22,657 nt of DNA from the IMG/VR virus record IMGVR_UViG_3300021957_000337, positions 1 to 22,657 of that record; one strand, written 5' to 3'. The DNA comes from a virus. The notes beneath the pieces are model-generated. The model saw only the letters and a list, made by a program, of their open reading frames with translations. It did no database searches and was not told where the DNA came from. This document shows positions 1-5,065 of this stretch, in pieces. The position numbers were made by a program, and so were the translations under genes. The number at the start of each line of letters is the position of its first letter. The first letter of the stretch is position 1.

Positions 1-594
1 TGCTGCCTCATTCTCCAGTTTAATAACTTCATTAAGTTCTAAATCATTAACAGTCTGTAGTTGTAGTTCTCTAAGCTTGATTAGATTAGCAGTATCATCG
101 ATACCATAAAATAACTGTGCTTTAGTGAACGTACCCTTGTGTCCTATAAATGAAGAACGTGTGTTCTTATCCATAAATATGTCTAAATACCTCTCTAAGA
201 GCGCTTGTAACGAATTCTTAAGAGATGTCTTTCCACAATTAATGACTTGTTCTACCAGCATAGTATCATATGTATTCTGACATGTAATACCTGCTTGTTT
301 TAAGAACTTGTAGTCAAACTTGACGTTGTGTGCTATTTTAATTACATGTTTAGACTCAAACAGCCCTTTGATTGGTGTAATGTCAACAGTTTGTGCGTCA
401 ATTAAATAGTTGTGATCATTAGACGATATTTGAACAAGCAACAACTCTTCGCTATCAAACCTTAAACCTGTAGTTTCTGTGTCAAATCCTACAATGTCTT
501 GTTGTTTAAGATGAGGTATAGCGTCGTCAAGTGTAGTGGAGACTAATCCTGGATACACCTCTTGTTTAGGGTTGTTGCTTATCAAATAATTCAT
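1..594 (-). CDS. DNA polymerase I (family A), N-terminal 3'-5' exonuclease part, truncated by window edge
   Basis: The 198 visible residues form a DnaQ-like DEDDy proofreading exonuclease. Exo I is VGFDTETTGL with D38 and E40; Exo II is N90-x3-D94 in KIAHNVKFDYKFL; Exo III is Y163-x3-D167 in LFYGIDDTANLIKL. The last visible residues (KLENEAA) are where the polymerase domain usually begins in PolA proteins, so the rest should lie left of position 1. The role would be phage genome replication with proofreading. The ATG at 594 follows the stop of the upstream gene by 2 nt, so it is the distal member of a minus-strand operon. The exonuclease is seen directly; the polymerase part is inferred. A stand-alone exonuclease is the alternative if the frame closes soon after the edge. 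Confidence 0.85.
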   Translation of the reverse strand, partial: MNYLISNNPKQEVYPGLVSTTLDDAIPHLKQQDIVGFDTETTGLRFDSEELLLVQISSNDHNYLIDAQTVDITPIKGLFESKHVIKIAHNVKFDYKFLKQAGITCQNTYDTMLVEQVINCGKTSLKNSLQALLERYLDIFMDKNTRSSFIGHKGTFTKAQLFYGIDDTANLIKLRELQLQTVNDLELNEVIKLENEAA

Positions 595-596
595 AG

Positions 597-899
597 TTAA
601 TTAATTAAGTTTTTAACTCTTATTGCTTGTCTTTTAAACCAATTAGGTTTATATCCTACTTTAGGATCGTTGAGTAGCTCATTTACCATTCTACAAATAG
701 TTGATGTGCTTCTAATCTTACCAGTAATAGCATGCATTGCGCTTTGTAGTTCTAATACACTAAAGCGTGCGTTTTCTTTTACCATCGTATCAACAAACTT
801 GTAAGCAAAATTGTATTCTGCTTTAGTTATTGGTCCTCTTGTAAAATTTGTTCTTGGTCTACCTGACCGCTTAACGGTTGTTATAAATAGTTCAGACAT
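597..899 (-). CDS. Hypothetical protein, basic, possible helix-turn-helix
   Basis: A 100-residue basic protein of unknown function. It starts with a short basic segment (KRSGRPRTNFTRG, residues 10-22), followed by what reads as three or four helices; residues about 60-85 (KIRSTSTICRMVNELLNDPK) have the spacing of a helix-turn-helix, though no family is recognised. It ends 2 nt before the polymerase start and begins 2 nt after the stop of the small membrane protein upstream, so it is in the replication operon and could be a DNA-binding accessory protein. That role is inference from charge and position only. Confidence 0.65.
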   Translation of the reverse strand: MSELFITTVKRSGRPRTNFTRGPITKAEYNFAYKFVDTMVKENARFSVLELQSAMHAITGKIRSTSTICRMVNELLNDPKVGYKPNWFKRQAIRVKNLIN

Positions 900-901
900 A
901 T

Positions 902-1132
902 CTATTGATCTTTATTAAATTGAGTTAATTGTAATCTTGATTCAAATACTCTTATGTTTAAGAGCAGATTCTTGTTAATTCTTTTTAGTTTTATTATGTA
1001 CCAACACATCACAAAGAATATGAGAGGCTCGATAATAATAAATATCCAAATGTTGATTTCTTGGTAGCTCATACCAAAGTATGGCTTAAGCCAGTGTAGG
1101 AATTCTACACAGTAGTCAAATAATTCATTCAT
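902..1132 (-). CDS. Small single-pass membrane protein
   Basis: A 76-residue protein with one strong membrane segment at about residues 28-47 (isoleucine, phenylalanine and tryptophan rich), flanked on the C-terminal side by KLKRINK, so a cytoplasmic C-terminus is likely by the positive-inside rule. The C-terminal 25 residues look helical. No family is recognised. It belongs to the minus-strand operon between the candidate ssDNA-binding protein and the 100-residue protein. It is one of several tiny membrane proteins in this early region, which may act on the host envelope or membrane-anchor replication; nothing in the sequence decides between these. A holin is possible but holins normally sit with lysis genes, and none is seen here. 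Confidence 0.6.
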   Translation of the reverse strand: MNELFDYCVEFLHWLKPYFGMSYQEINIWIFIIIEPLIFFVMCWYIIKLKRINKNLLLNIRVFESRLQLTQFNKDQ

Positions 1133-1199
1133 AATGCTGTGGTGTTAAATAAAATAAGGAGAACAGCAACGATTAGTCACCATTCCCCTTAAAGATTAA

Positions 1200-1742
1200 T
1201 TAAAATTGGTCTTCAATATCACCAGCTACCTCTTCTGCAGAGACTTTAGCTAGGTCTTCTATTTGATTAACCATGTCGATTTGCTCACCTGCTTTATTAG
1301 CAGCAATGTGTTCCTTAGCAATCTCTTGCTTTGGAATAGCATTTTCTGAAGTTTCACGTCCAGCTGATTTAAGCATTGAAGTAATAAGAGACTCAAAGTT
1401 TGCATCTTCACTAGTTCCGTCAACGAAACCTGTGTAAGTGCTAACTGTTCTCTCTACACCGTCGCTTCCAGTAATTGTATACTCATCTGTTTGAGCTGTT
1501 ACAATTGTACCGTAAACTGCTTGACCATTGGTCGCGTCATAAAGGTAGTGCTTGGTGTCATCTAAATAAGATGCTTCCCACACACATTTCTTTGTGACTT
1601 TAGGTGCAGCTAATGCATAAACAATTTCTCCTGTCATTGGATCAGCTACTTCTCTGAAACCTGGAGATTCTAATGTTACTACTTTGAAGTTTTTTCCGTT
1701 TGTGTCTTGATAAACTTCTGAAATTGATTGTACTCGTACCAT
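1200..1742 (-). CDS. Candidate single-stranded DNA-binding protein
   Basis: A 180-residue protein. Residues 1-120 are beta-rich with short polar turns (QDTNGKNF, DPMTGE, TGSDGVER), as in OB-fold proteins. Residues about 125-170 are polar and probably disordered. The extreme C-terminus is acidic and ends in phenylalanine (AGDIEDQF), which resembles the acidic tip by which SSB proteins bind partner replication proteins. It lies upstream of a DNA polymerase in the same orientation. crAss-like phages generally encode an SSB. The OB fold is inferred from pattern, not proven; another abundant early protein is possible. The 77-105 nt upstream of the start hold inverted repeats that may control it. 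The small protein at 3376-3567 resembles its first 30 residues. Confidence 0.55.
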   Translation of the reverse strand: MVRVQSISEVYQDTNGKNFKVVTLESPGFREVADPMTGEIVYALAAPKVTKKCVWEASYLDDTKHYLYDATNGQAVYGTIVTAQTDEYTITGSDGVERTVSTYTGFVDGTSEDANFESLITSMLKSAGRETSENAIPKQEIAKEHIAANKAGEQIDMVNQIEDLAKVSAEEVAGDIEDQF

Positions 1743-1777
1743 AATTGATAATTTATTGTATTATAATTGCGGTCCTA

Positions 1778-1833
1778 ATAACTTAGGCAGAACCATAAAC
1801 CAAAGTATCTGCCGTTAGACAGACACAAGTTAT
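1778..1833 (-). promoter_or_regulatory. Nested inverted repeats in the leader of the candidate SSB gene
   Basis: An outer 7-bp pair (ATAACTT 1778-1784 with AAGTTAT 1827-1833) encloses an inner 6-bp pair (GGCAGA 1786-1791 with TCTGCC 1808-1813). Both arms are perfect. It lies between two minus-strand genes, about 36 nt upstream of the 1742 start. It has no T-tract, so it is not an obvious terminator. Single-stranded DNA-binding proteins of some phages bind their own mRNA leader, so an autoregulatory structure is possible, but that is inference. Confidence 0.3.
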
Positions 1834-1847
1834 ACTAATTTTACATA

Positions 1848-2093
1848 TTAACCAAATATTCTTTTAGGTTTAGACAGATTAAATGGTGTCTTAAAACTTG
1901 CTGAATATGTGATTAACTCTTCGATCATATCACTACACTGCATTCTAAATGCATGTTTAATGTGTGAGTGCCATGATTTAGGATACACTTGAATTAAATC
2001 ATTGTATCTCTGATCTGATTCCAATTTTAAAACACTGAAACGTCCTGTCTCTATGCTCTGAAGAATGGTGTCTTCTGAAAGGTTTGTAAACAT
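1848..2093 (-). CDS. Hypothetical protein, 81 residues
   Basis: A short soluble protein with no recognised family. It has an N-terminal helix (LSEDTILQSIETG), a short central segment with tryptophan and histidines (PKSWHSHIKHAF) and a basic C-terminus (KPKRIFG). It begins just after a minus-strand terminator (2118-2151) and is followed by the structured leader of the candidate SSB gene, so it may be the first gene of the transcript that goes on to the polymerase. The start ATG at 2093 is preceded by an A/T-rich tract with no Shine-Dalgarno sequence, as is normal for Bacteroidota. Confidence 0.6.
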   Translation of the reverse strand: MFTNLSEDTILQSIETGRFSVLKLESDQRYNDLIQVYPKSWHSHIKHAFRMQCSDMIEELITYSASFKTPFNLSKPKRIFG

Positions 2094-2117
2094 GTTATTT
2101 ATTGATTTAAAAATTGA

Positions 2118-2151
2118 TTTAAAAAGAAAGAGAGTAGCCTGATCTACTCCC
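2118..2151 (-). terminator. Rho-independent terminator, minus strand
   Basis: Read on the minus strand, GGGAGTAG (2151-2144), a 6-nt loop, then CTACTCTC (2137-2130) make an 8-bp stem with one G-T pair, followed by a T-rich tract (TTTCTTTTT). It closes the operon of tiny genes running from 3069 to 2190 and separates it from the gene at 2093. Confidence 0.75.
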
Positions 2152-2189
2152 TTGTTTCTCTCATCACTATACTGTTATCAGGACAGTTG

Positions 2190-2336
2190 TTACGTTGTTT
2201 TGTGTACTCTTAGCTTTGTGATGAGACGAGCTAATAGTTTATACATTGCGTAGATATATGTTATCATAAATGTTGCAAGGCATAACACATACAATACAGC
2301 TCCTAGAAACTGTAAAGCATAGATGATGTTTGTCAT
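2190..2336 (-). CDS. Tiny single-pass membrane protein, 48 residues
   Basis: The ORF reads MTNIIYALQFLGAV and continues with one long hydrophobic helix (residues about 4-32), then a basic tail (KLLARLITKLRVHKTT). The N-out/C-in orientation is predicted from the basic tail. Its start lies 3 nt after the stop of the coiled-coil gene, and a terminator follows 38 nt after its stop, so it is the last gene of the operon. No family is recognised. Support comes from tight packing with neighbours and a clean hydrophobic/basic layout. Confidence 0.55.
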   Translation of the reverse strand: MTNIIYALQFLGAVLYVLCLATFMITYIYAMYKLLARLITKLRVHKTT

Positions 2337-2339
2337 ATT

Positions 2340-2516
2340 TTAAATGTTAAGGTTAGACGATGATATTACTGTTGGTTTGATTTTACTAATCTCCTCTCTT
2401 AGTCTTACTGTAGACTGAAGCAGTAATATATTCTCTTTCTCAAGCTGTTTGTTCTCAGCCTGAAGCTTTGTTAGTTCTTTTCGCAAAGCCTCAATTGCAG
2501 CAGCATTATAATCCAT
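2340..2516 (-). CDS. Small coiled-coil protein, 58 residues
   Basis: Residues 8-47 form a heptad-like coiled coil (LRKELTKLQAENKQLEKENI and onward with leucines at regular spacing), followed by a short polar tail. The N-terminus is MDYNAAAIEAL. The start overlaps the end of the two-pass membrane protein gene by 11 nt and the stop precedes the next gene by 3 nt, so it is translated within the operon. It probably oligomerises; partner and function are unknown. It might be a cytoplasmic partner of the membrane proteins on either side, which is inference from position. Confidence 0.6.
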   Translation of the reverse strand: MDYNAAAIEALRKELTKLQAENKQLEKENILLLQSTVRLREEISKIKPTVISSSNLNI

Positions 2517-2712
2517 ATCTTTTATCTAAATCGGTTATAACAGGAATGACAGGTAACCAACCAAACATCATCATGAACATGATAGTAGCAGTACTTGTCA
2601 AGCATTGCTTGATTGTGAAATCGTTAGATAATAAATAACCAACGACTGCTATGAATAGCCATGTTAATAGAAAGGTTGAGATACCTGCTAGCATTAGTTT
2701 AGTATGTTTCAT
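2506..2712 (-). CDS. Two-pass small membrane protein, 68 residues
   Basis: Two hydrophobic segments (residues about 7-28 and 40-60) are separated by a polar loop (NDFTIKQC); the second is methionine and proline rich (FMMMFGWLPVIPV). The C-terminus is DLDKRYGL. Size and topology would suit a holin-like or envelope-modifying protein, but no lysis enzyme is in the window and no family is recognised. Its ATG overlaps the stop of the preceding gene (ATGA type), showing translational coupling. Confidence 0.6.
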   Translation of the reverse strand: MKHTKLMLAGISTFLLTWLFIAVVGYLLSNDFTIKQCLTSTATIMFMMMFGWLPVIPVITDLDKRYGL

Positions 2713-2930
2713 GATGCTGTGGATTTACGGGTTATACCTATACTTTGTAAATAGTTCTTGACTTTGATCCAAAACTGTGAGTGTTGGTAAGCCGGTTGTG
2801 GATGCTCAATAGCAAAGGCTCTGTAATCAGAATATACTTTGACTTCTTGACTGTTGTGATAATGAACACACACTACACCTGTATCTAATAAGATATGATG
2901 TTTGTACTTTAATGTTATTGGTTGTGACAT
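2709..2930 (-). CDS. Hypothetical protein, 73 residues
   Basis: A small soluble, histidine-rich protein (eight histidines in 73 residues) with alternating beta-like stretches at the N-terminus (ITLKYKHHILL, VVCVHYH) and a C-terminal helix (FWIKVKNYLQSIGI). No family is recognised. The histidines are not in a recognisable zinc-binding arrangement. It overlaps the next gene by 4 nt and follows the 42-residue membrane protein by 10 nt, so it is within the tiny-gene operon. Confidence 0.55.
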   Translation of the reverse strand: MSQPITLKYKHHILLDTGVVCVHYHNSQEVKVYSDYRAFAIEHPQPAYQHSQFWIKVKNYLQSIGITRKSTAS

Positions 2931-2940
2931 GTTATAAGGA

Positions 2941-3069
2941 TTAAACTAGATTAAACAAATGAAGTATCATAAATGTGATACCACTGAATGCAAGCATTGC
3001 AAGTATTGCAGCCCACGTTAGGAATACATTCTCGCTGTACTTATGTAAGATTGATGTTAATTGTTTCAT
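2941..3069 (-). CDS. Tiny single-pass membrane protein, 42 residues
   Basis: Residues 1-14 are polar and basic (MKQLTSILHKYSEN) and residues 15-42 form one hydrophobic helix ending in LFNLV at the C-terminus. It is the first gene of the minus-strand tiny-gene operon. No family is recognised. Because it is so short, its reality rests on its position in a tightly packed operon and on the clear membrane helix. Confidence 0.5.
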   Translation of the reverse strand: MKQLTSILHKYSENVFLTWAAILAMLAFSGITFMILHLFNLV

Positions 3070-3249
3070 TGAATTGTAATTTAAAGGGTGAATTAAAGTG
3101 ATTATTGTAAGGTGTTATTTAAGGGCAGAACAGAATAATGTCTATATAATTAATAGTCAGTTGTGTGTTGTGTCGTTAAATAGGGTTGAAATGCATTGTA
3201 TAGTCCTGGTTGCTGTAAATACACCCACACCCAAGTTGTTTGGTGGAGA

Positions 3250-3342
3250 TTACAGTAGGTTGTTTAGGAGTTTACAGTAGGTTGTTGTTTAGGGTAGGAC
3301 AGGACAGAACAGAACAAGGTTGTTGTATAGGACAGGGCAGAA
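3250..3342. repeat. Short direct repeats, C-poor on the plus strand
   Basis: The region 3070-3343 has no convincing gene. Its right half holds TTACAGTAGGTTGTTTAGG at 3250-3268 and a variant with GTT inserted at 3272-3293, then GGTTGTTGTTTAGG (3280-3293) and GGTTGTTGTATAGG (3318-3331), each followed by copies of GGACAGaaC-like heptamers (GGACAGGACAGAACAGAACA, then GGACAGGGCAGAACA). The plus strand is nearly free of C in the first half. It may be a protein-binding cluster or part of an origin; the sequence does not say which. Confidence 0.5.
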
Positions 3343-3343
3343 C

Positions 3344-3370
3344 AAAGAAAGAAAAGGGGCGTTAGCCCCT
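3344..3370 (-). terminator. Rho-independent terminator, minus strand
   Basis: On the minus strand AGGGGC (3370-3365), loop TAAC, GCCCCT (3360-3355) give a 6-bp GC-rich stem followed by TTTTCTTTCTTT. It starts 6 nt after the stop of the gene at 3376 and ends its transcript. Confidence 0.75.
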
Positions 3371-3375
3371 ATTCG

Positions 3376-3567
3376 TTACTCAGCCACTACTTTCCCGCCG
3401 ACTTTGAACTTACCATGATTAGCAGTATCTCTAAGGAAGAGAGATTGACCCATGTAGTACACGTCATCTTTGTCAAAGTATCCTTCAGTAGATACTAAGA
3501 AGTAGTCGTTTCCGTTTTTATCCTGACGGATTTCAGTTACGTTGGCAATAATTAATACATTTTCCAT
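3376..3567 (-). CDS. Small OB-like protein, 63 residues, resembling the N-terminus of the candidate SSB
   Basis: The protein MENVLIIANVTEIRQDKNGNDYF continues for 63 residues of beta-rich sequence. Its segment VTEIRQDKNGNDYFLVSTEGYF matches in spacing ISEVYQDTNGKNFKVVTLESPGF of the 180-residue protein at 1200-1742, so the two may be paralogues or share a fold. The ATG at 3567 was preferred because the alternative start 42 nt upstream (3609) adds residues with no fold and lies in the GC-rich leader; that longer form cannot be excluded. It is a single-gene unit closed by the terminator just after it. Function unknown; possibly nucleic-acid binding. Confidence 0.55.
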   Translation of the reverse strand: MENVLIIANVTEIRQDKNGNDYFLVSTEGYFDKDDVYYMGQSLFLRDTANHGKFKVGGKVVAE

Positions 3568-3686
3568 AATAATGAGAGTTTTTAAGGCTCGGGGTAGTTC
3601 CTCCGCCATATTTAGGAGGGGGAGTTTACATTAGGTGGTATATGCATTCACAATTTTAGATAGTAAAAATTTTTTATAGAATTTTG

Positions 3687-3758
3687 TAGCCCCACCAGGA
3701 ATCGAACCTGGAACTAAACTTTAGAAGAGTTTTGTTATATCCGTTTAACTATAGGGCT
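3687..3758 (-). tRNA. tRNA-Arg(UCU)
   Basis: Complete 72-nt cloverleaf: acceptor AGCCCTA pairs with TGGGGCT (one G-T pair), D stem GTTA/TAAC, anticodon stem AAACT/AGTTT with loop CTTCTAA giving anticodon UCU, T stem CCAGG/CCTGG with TTCGATT loop, discriminator A. CCA is not encoded. UCU reads AGA/AGG; AGA is the dominant arginine codon in the genes of this window, so the tRNA would supply late-gene translation. It is on the same strand as the early genes. Confidence 0.93.
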
Positions 3759-3764
3759 TACTAT

Positions 3765-3846
3765 GTAGACCTCTTCCTGAATCTTTAACTATTTAAACTG
3801 TGTGCTACCATGTAAGTATAATATCTGAGGTCTACCGAAAGATTCA
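3765..3846. ncRNA. Pseudoknot-like element next to tRNA-Arg (candidate structured RNA or paired binding sites)
   Basis: Two perfect 9-bp inverted repeats are interleaved: GTAGACCTC (3765-3773) with GAGGTCTAC (3827-3835), and TGAATCTTT (3778-3786) with AAAGATTCA (3838-3846). The left arms are 4 nt apart and the right arms 2 nt apart, so both stems together would form a pseudoknot around a 40-nt loop. On the minus strand the element ends 6 nt before the tRNA-Arg. No known RNA family is recognised. It could also be two DNA sites for dimeric proteins. Orientation is unknown. The rest of 3759-4193 is AT-rich without a convincing gene. Confidence 0.4.
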
Positions 3847-4076
3847 AAGGTGATACTGCTTTTCATGGGAGTCTTAGTTTGCCTGATCCAACAAAGGGTG
3901 TGTTTGAAGTGTAGAAAATTAATCAGATTCTCAACTGAGCGGTGCAATATACAGAAGAATATTTTATTTAAACAACAGTAAACAAGTAATTATAATTTAG
4001 ATAAAGACACATAAACAGTTATATAATAGGAATAGAAAATAGGCTAATGCGCTATGGAATAGTAAGTTATAGTGTT

Positions 4077-4120
4077 TTAAAGGTGACTGAGATGTACCTT
4101 AAAGGTGACTGAGGTGTACC
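4077..4120. repeat. 22-bp tandem direct repeat, two copies
   Basis: Copies at 4077-4098 and 4099-4120 are perfectly adjacent and differ at one base (GAGATG versus GAGGTG). The core AGGTGACTGAGRTGTACCT begins and ends with the inverted tetramer AGGT/ACCT. The pair lies 40 nt upstream of a promoter-like site and 74 nt upstream of the first gene of the 4194-5065 operon, which suits an operator or activator site; an iteron-like origin is the alternative. Confidence 0.65.
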
Positions 4121-4159
4121 TAACTTATCAACAAAACTGAATATAAGAAACGAAATTAT

Positions 4160-4189
4160 ATTGTGCAAGGATTATTTTTATTATTTTTG
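4160..4189 (+). promoter_or_regulatory. Bacteroidota-type promoter candidate
   Basis: TATTTTTG at 4182-4189 matches the -7 consensus TAnnTTTG exactly. The upstream element is weak: ATTG at 4160-4163 with an 18-nt spacer against TTTG with 19-21. The match lies only 4 nt before the ATG at 4194, which would give a nearly leaderless message or imply the downstream ATG at 4218. Confidence 0.3.
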
Positions 4190-4193
4190 GTAA

Positions 4194-4340
4194 ATGAATG
4201 ACTGGTCTGTATTAGAGATGAACGGAGCAGAGGGTTACATAAAAGTAGTATTTGAACAGACACATGCAAAGGAACATGTAGATATAGAAGTTATCTATTC
4301 GCGTTCCGGTAAACTGAAAGGTTTAGTCATAATAGAGTAG
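4194..4340 (+). CDS. Tiny hypothetical protein, 48 residues
   Basis: MNDWSVLEMNGAEGYIKVVF and onward to a C-terminus GKLKGLVIIE; it reads as a small beta-rich protein. Its stop codon is directly followed by the ATG of the winged-helix gene, so it leads that operon. An internal ATG at 4218 would give 40 residues and fits the promoter candidate better. No family is recognised; the reality of the gene rests on its position and on ordinary codon use. Confidence 0.45.
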   Translation: MNDWSVLEMNGAEGYIKVVFEQTHAKEHVDIEVIYSRSGKLKGLVIIE

Positions 4341-4793
4341 ATGAAGAATTATAAAATAAAGTACATGACAGGTATAAAGCACAAGGACGGTATCACTGTT
4401 CCTATTTACAAATACAAAAGCATCCCCTGCAGAAGTACGAGAAGATACCACGGTAGCATGTATGCACTAGCTGGTCTGGCGTCTTGCCCTCGTGATTTAA
4501 TAGACTACCTCTGTGAGAGAATGGATTCCAATAATATTGTTTTTTCTAATGCAAAAGTACGAGACAACTTCAAAGAGATCATTTATAAAGTAAGTGGTTT
4601 CGAAACAGTCTACCAGGACGCAACAATCAAACGTGCCTTCTATGCATTAGTCCAAAAGAACCTCCTCATCAAAGGAGACAAACGAGGAACTTACATAGTC
4701 AATCCTTTATATTATTCTAAAAACGAAAACAAAGAAAGAATACAACTAATAGAAAACCTCGTTCGAGAGGATATGTTAAAATTTAAATTATGA
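4341..4793 (+). CDS. Winged-helix protein, RepL-like
   Basis: Residues 68-125 look like the winged helix of the RepL replication-initiator family: a recognition-helix region (YQDATIKRAFYALVQKNLLI, residues 91-110) followed by a beta wing KGDKRGTYIVNPLYY (111-125), with the characteristic ending 'NP'. The N-terminal 60 residues are basic and less familiar. The role could be replication initiation or transcription control near the integrase. The gene overlaps its downstream neighbour by 4 nt (ATGA) and follows the 48-residue ORF without gap. The gene at 6765-7118 has a related layout, on the other side of the integrase and att region. Fold is fairly sure; function is inference. Confidence 0.6.
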   Translation: MKNYKIKYMTGIKHKDGITVPIYKYKSIPCRSTRRYHGSMYALAGLASCPRDLIDYLCERMDSNNIVFSNAKVRDNFKEIIYKVSGFETVYQDATIKRAFYALVQKNLLIKGDKRGTYIVNPLYYSKNENKERIQLIENLVREDMLKFKL

Positions 4794-5065
4794 GAAAAGC
4801 AGGAGTAAATCAAACACCCTACCAGACAAACAAGAAAATAAGAAAAGCAATTGATAAAGTATTAGAACGTAATGCAAACAATTGGGCAAACTTAGGAACG
4901 GGTACACCATTAGATCTAAAGACTAAAGAAGCTACAGAAGAAGCTTGGGTAAATATGAGTAAAATTATTTACAAACTTGATCCAGAGTTTTGGGTTTCTA
5001 TAATGAAACAAACACCAGGTAGTTTAGTAGACAAAGTTCTAAAATTATCCGAACTTACAGAGTAG
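4790..5065 (+). CDS. Hypothetical protein, 91 residues, downstream of winged-helix protein
   Basis: A predominantly helical soluble protein; the N-terminus is basic (KKIRKAIDKVLERNANNW) and the centre and C-terminus form two further helices (ATEEAWVNMSKIIYKLD, SLVDKVLKLSEL). No family is recognised. The start overlaps the previous stop by 4 nt (translational coupling). Its 3' end overlaps the 3' end of the integrase gene by 11 bp, convergently, with no terminator between them, so opposing transcription could interfere. Confidence 0.6.
   Translation: MRKAGVNQTPYQTNKKIRKAIDKVLERNANNWANLGTGTPLDLKTKEATEEAWVNMSKIIYKLDPEFWVSIMKQTPGSLVDKVLKLSELTE

Noticed and set aside
3098-3280. Plus-strand 60-residue ORF in the repeat region
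   Set aside because: Composition is not protein-like, it spans the direct repeats and a noncoding leader, and it has no neighbours on its strand.
3687-3758. Possibility that the tRNA-Arg is a second att remnant
   Set aside because: All stems including the full acceptor stem pair, so it is a complete tRNA gene; no integrase lies beside it.
3865-3984. Plus-strand 39-codon ORF starting MGVLVCLIQQ
   Set aside because: It lies in a gene-poor stretch, has no promoter-like site or neighbour, and its residue composition is cysteine- and glutamine-rich without pattern.
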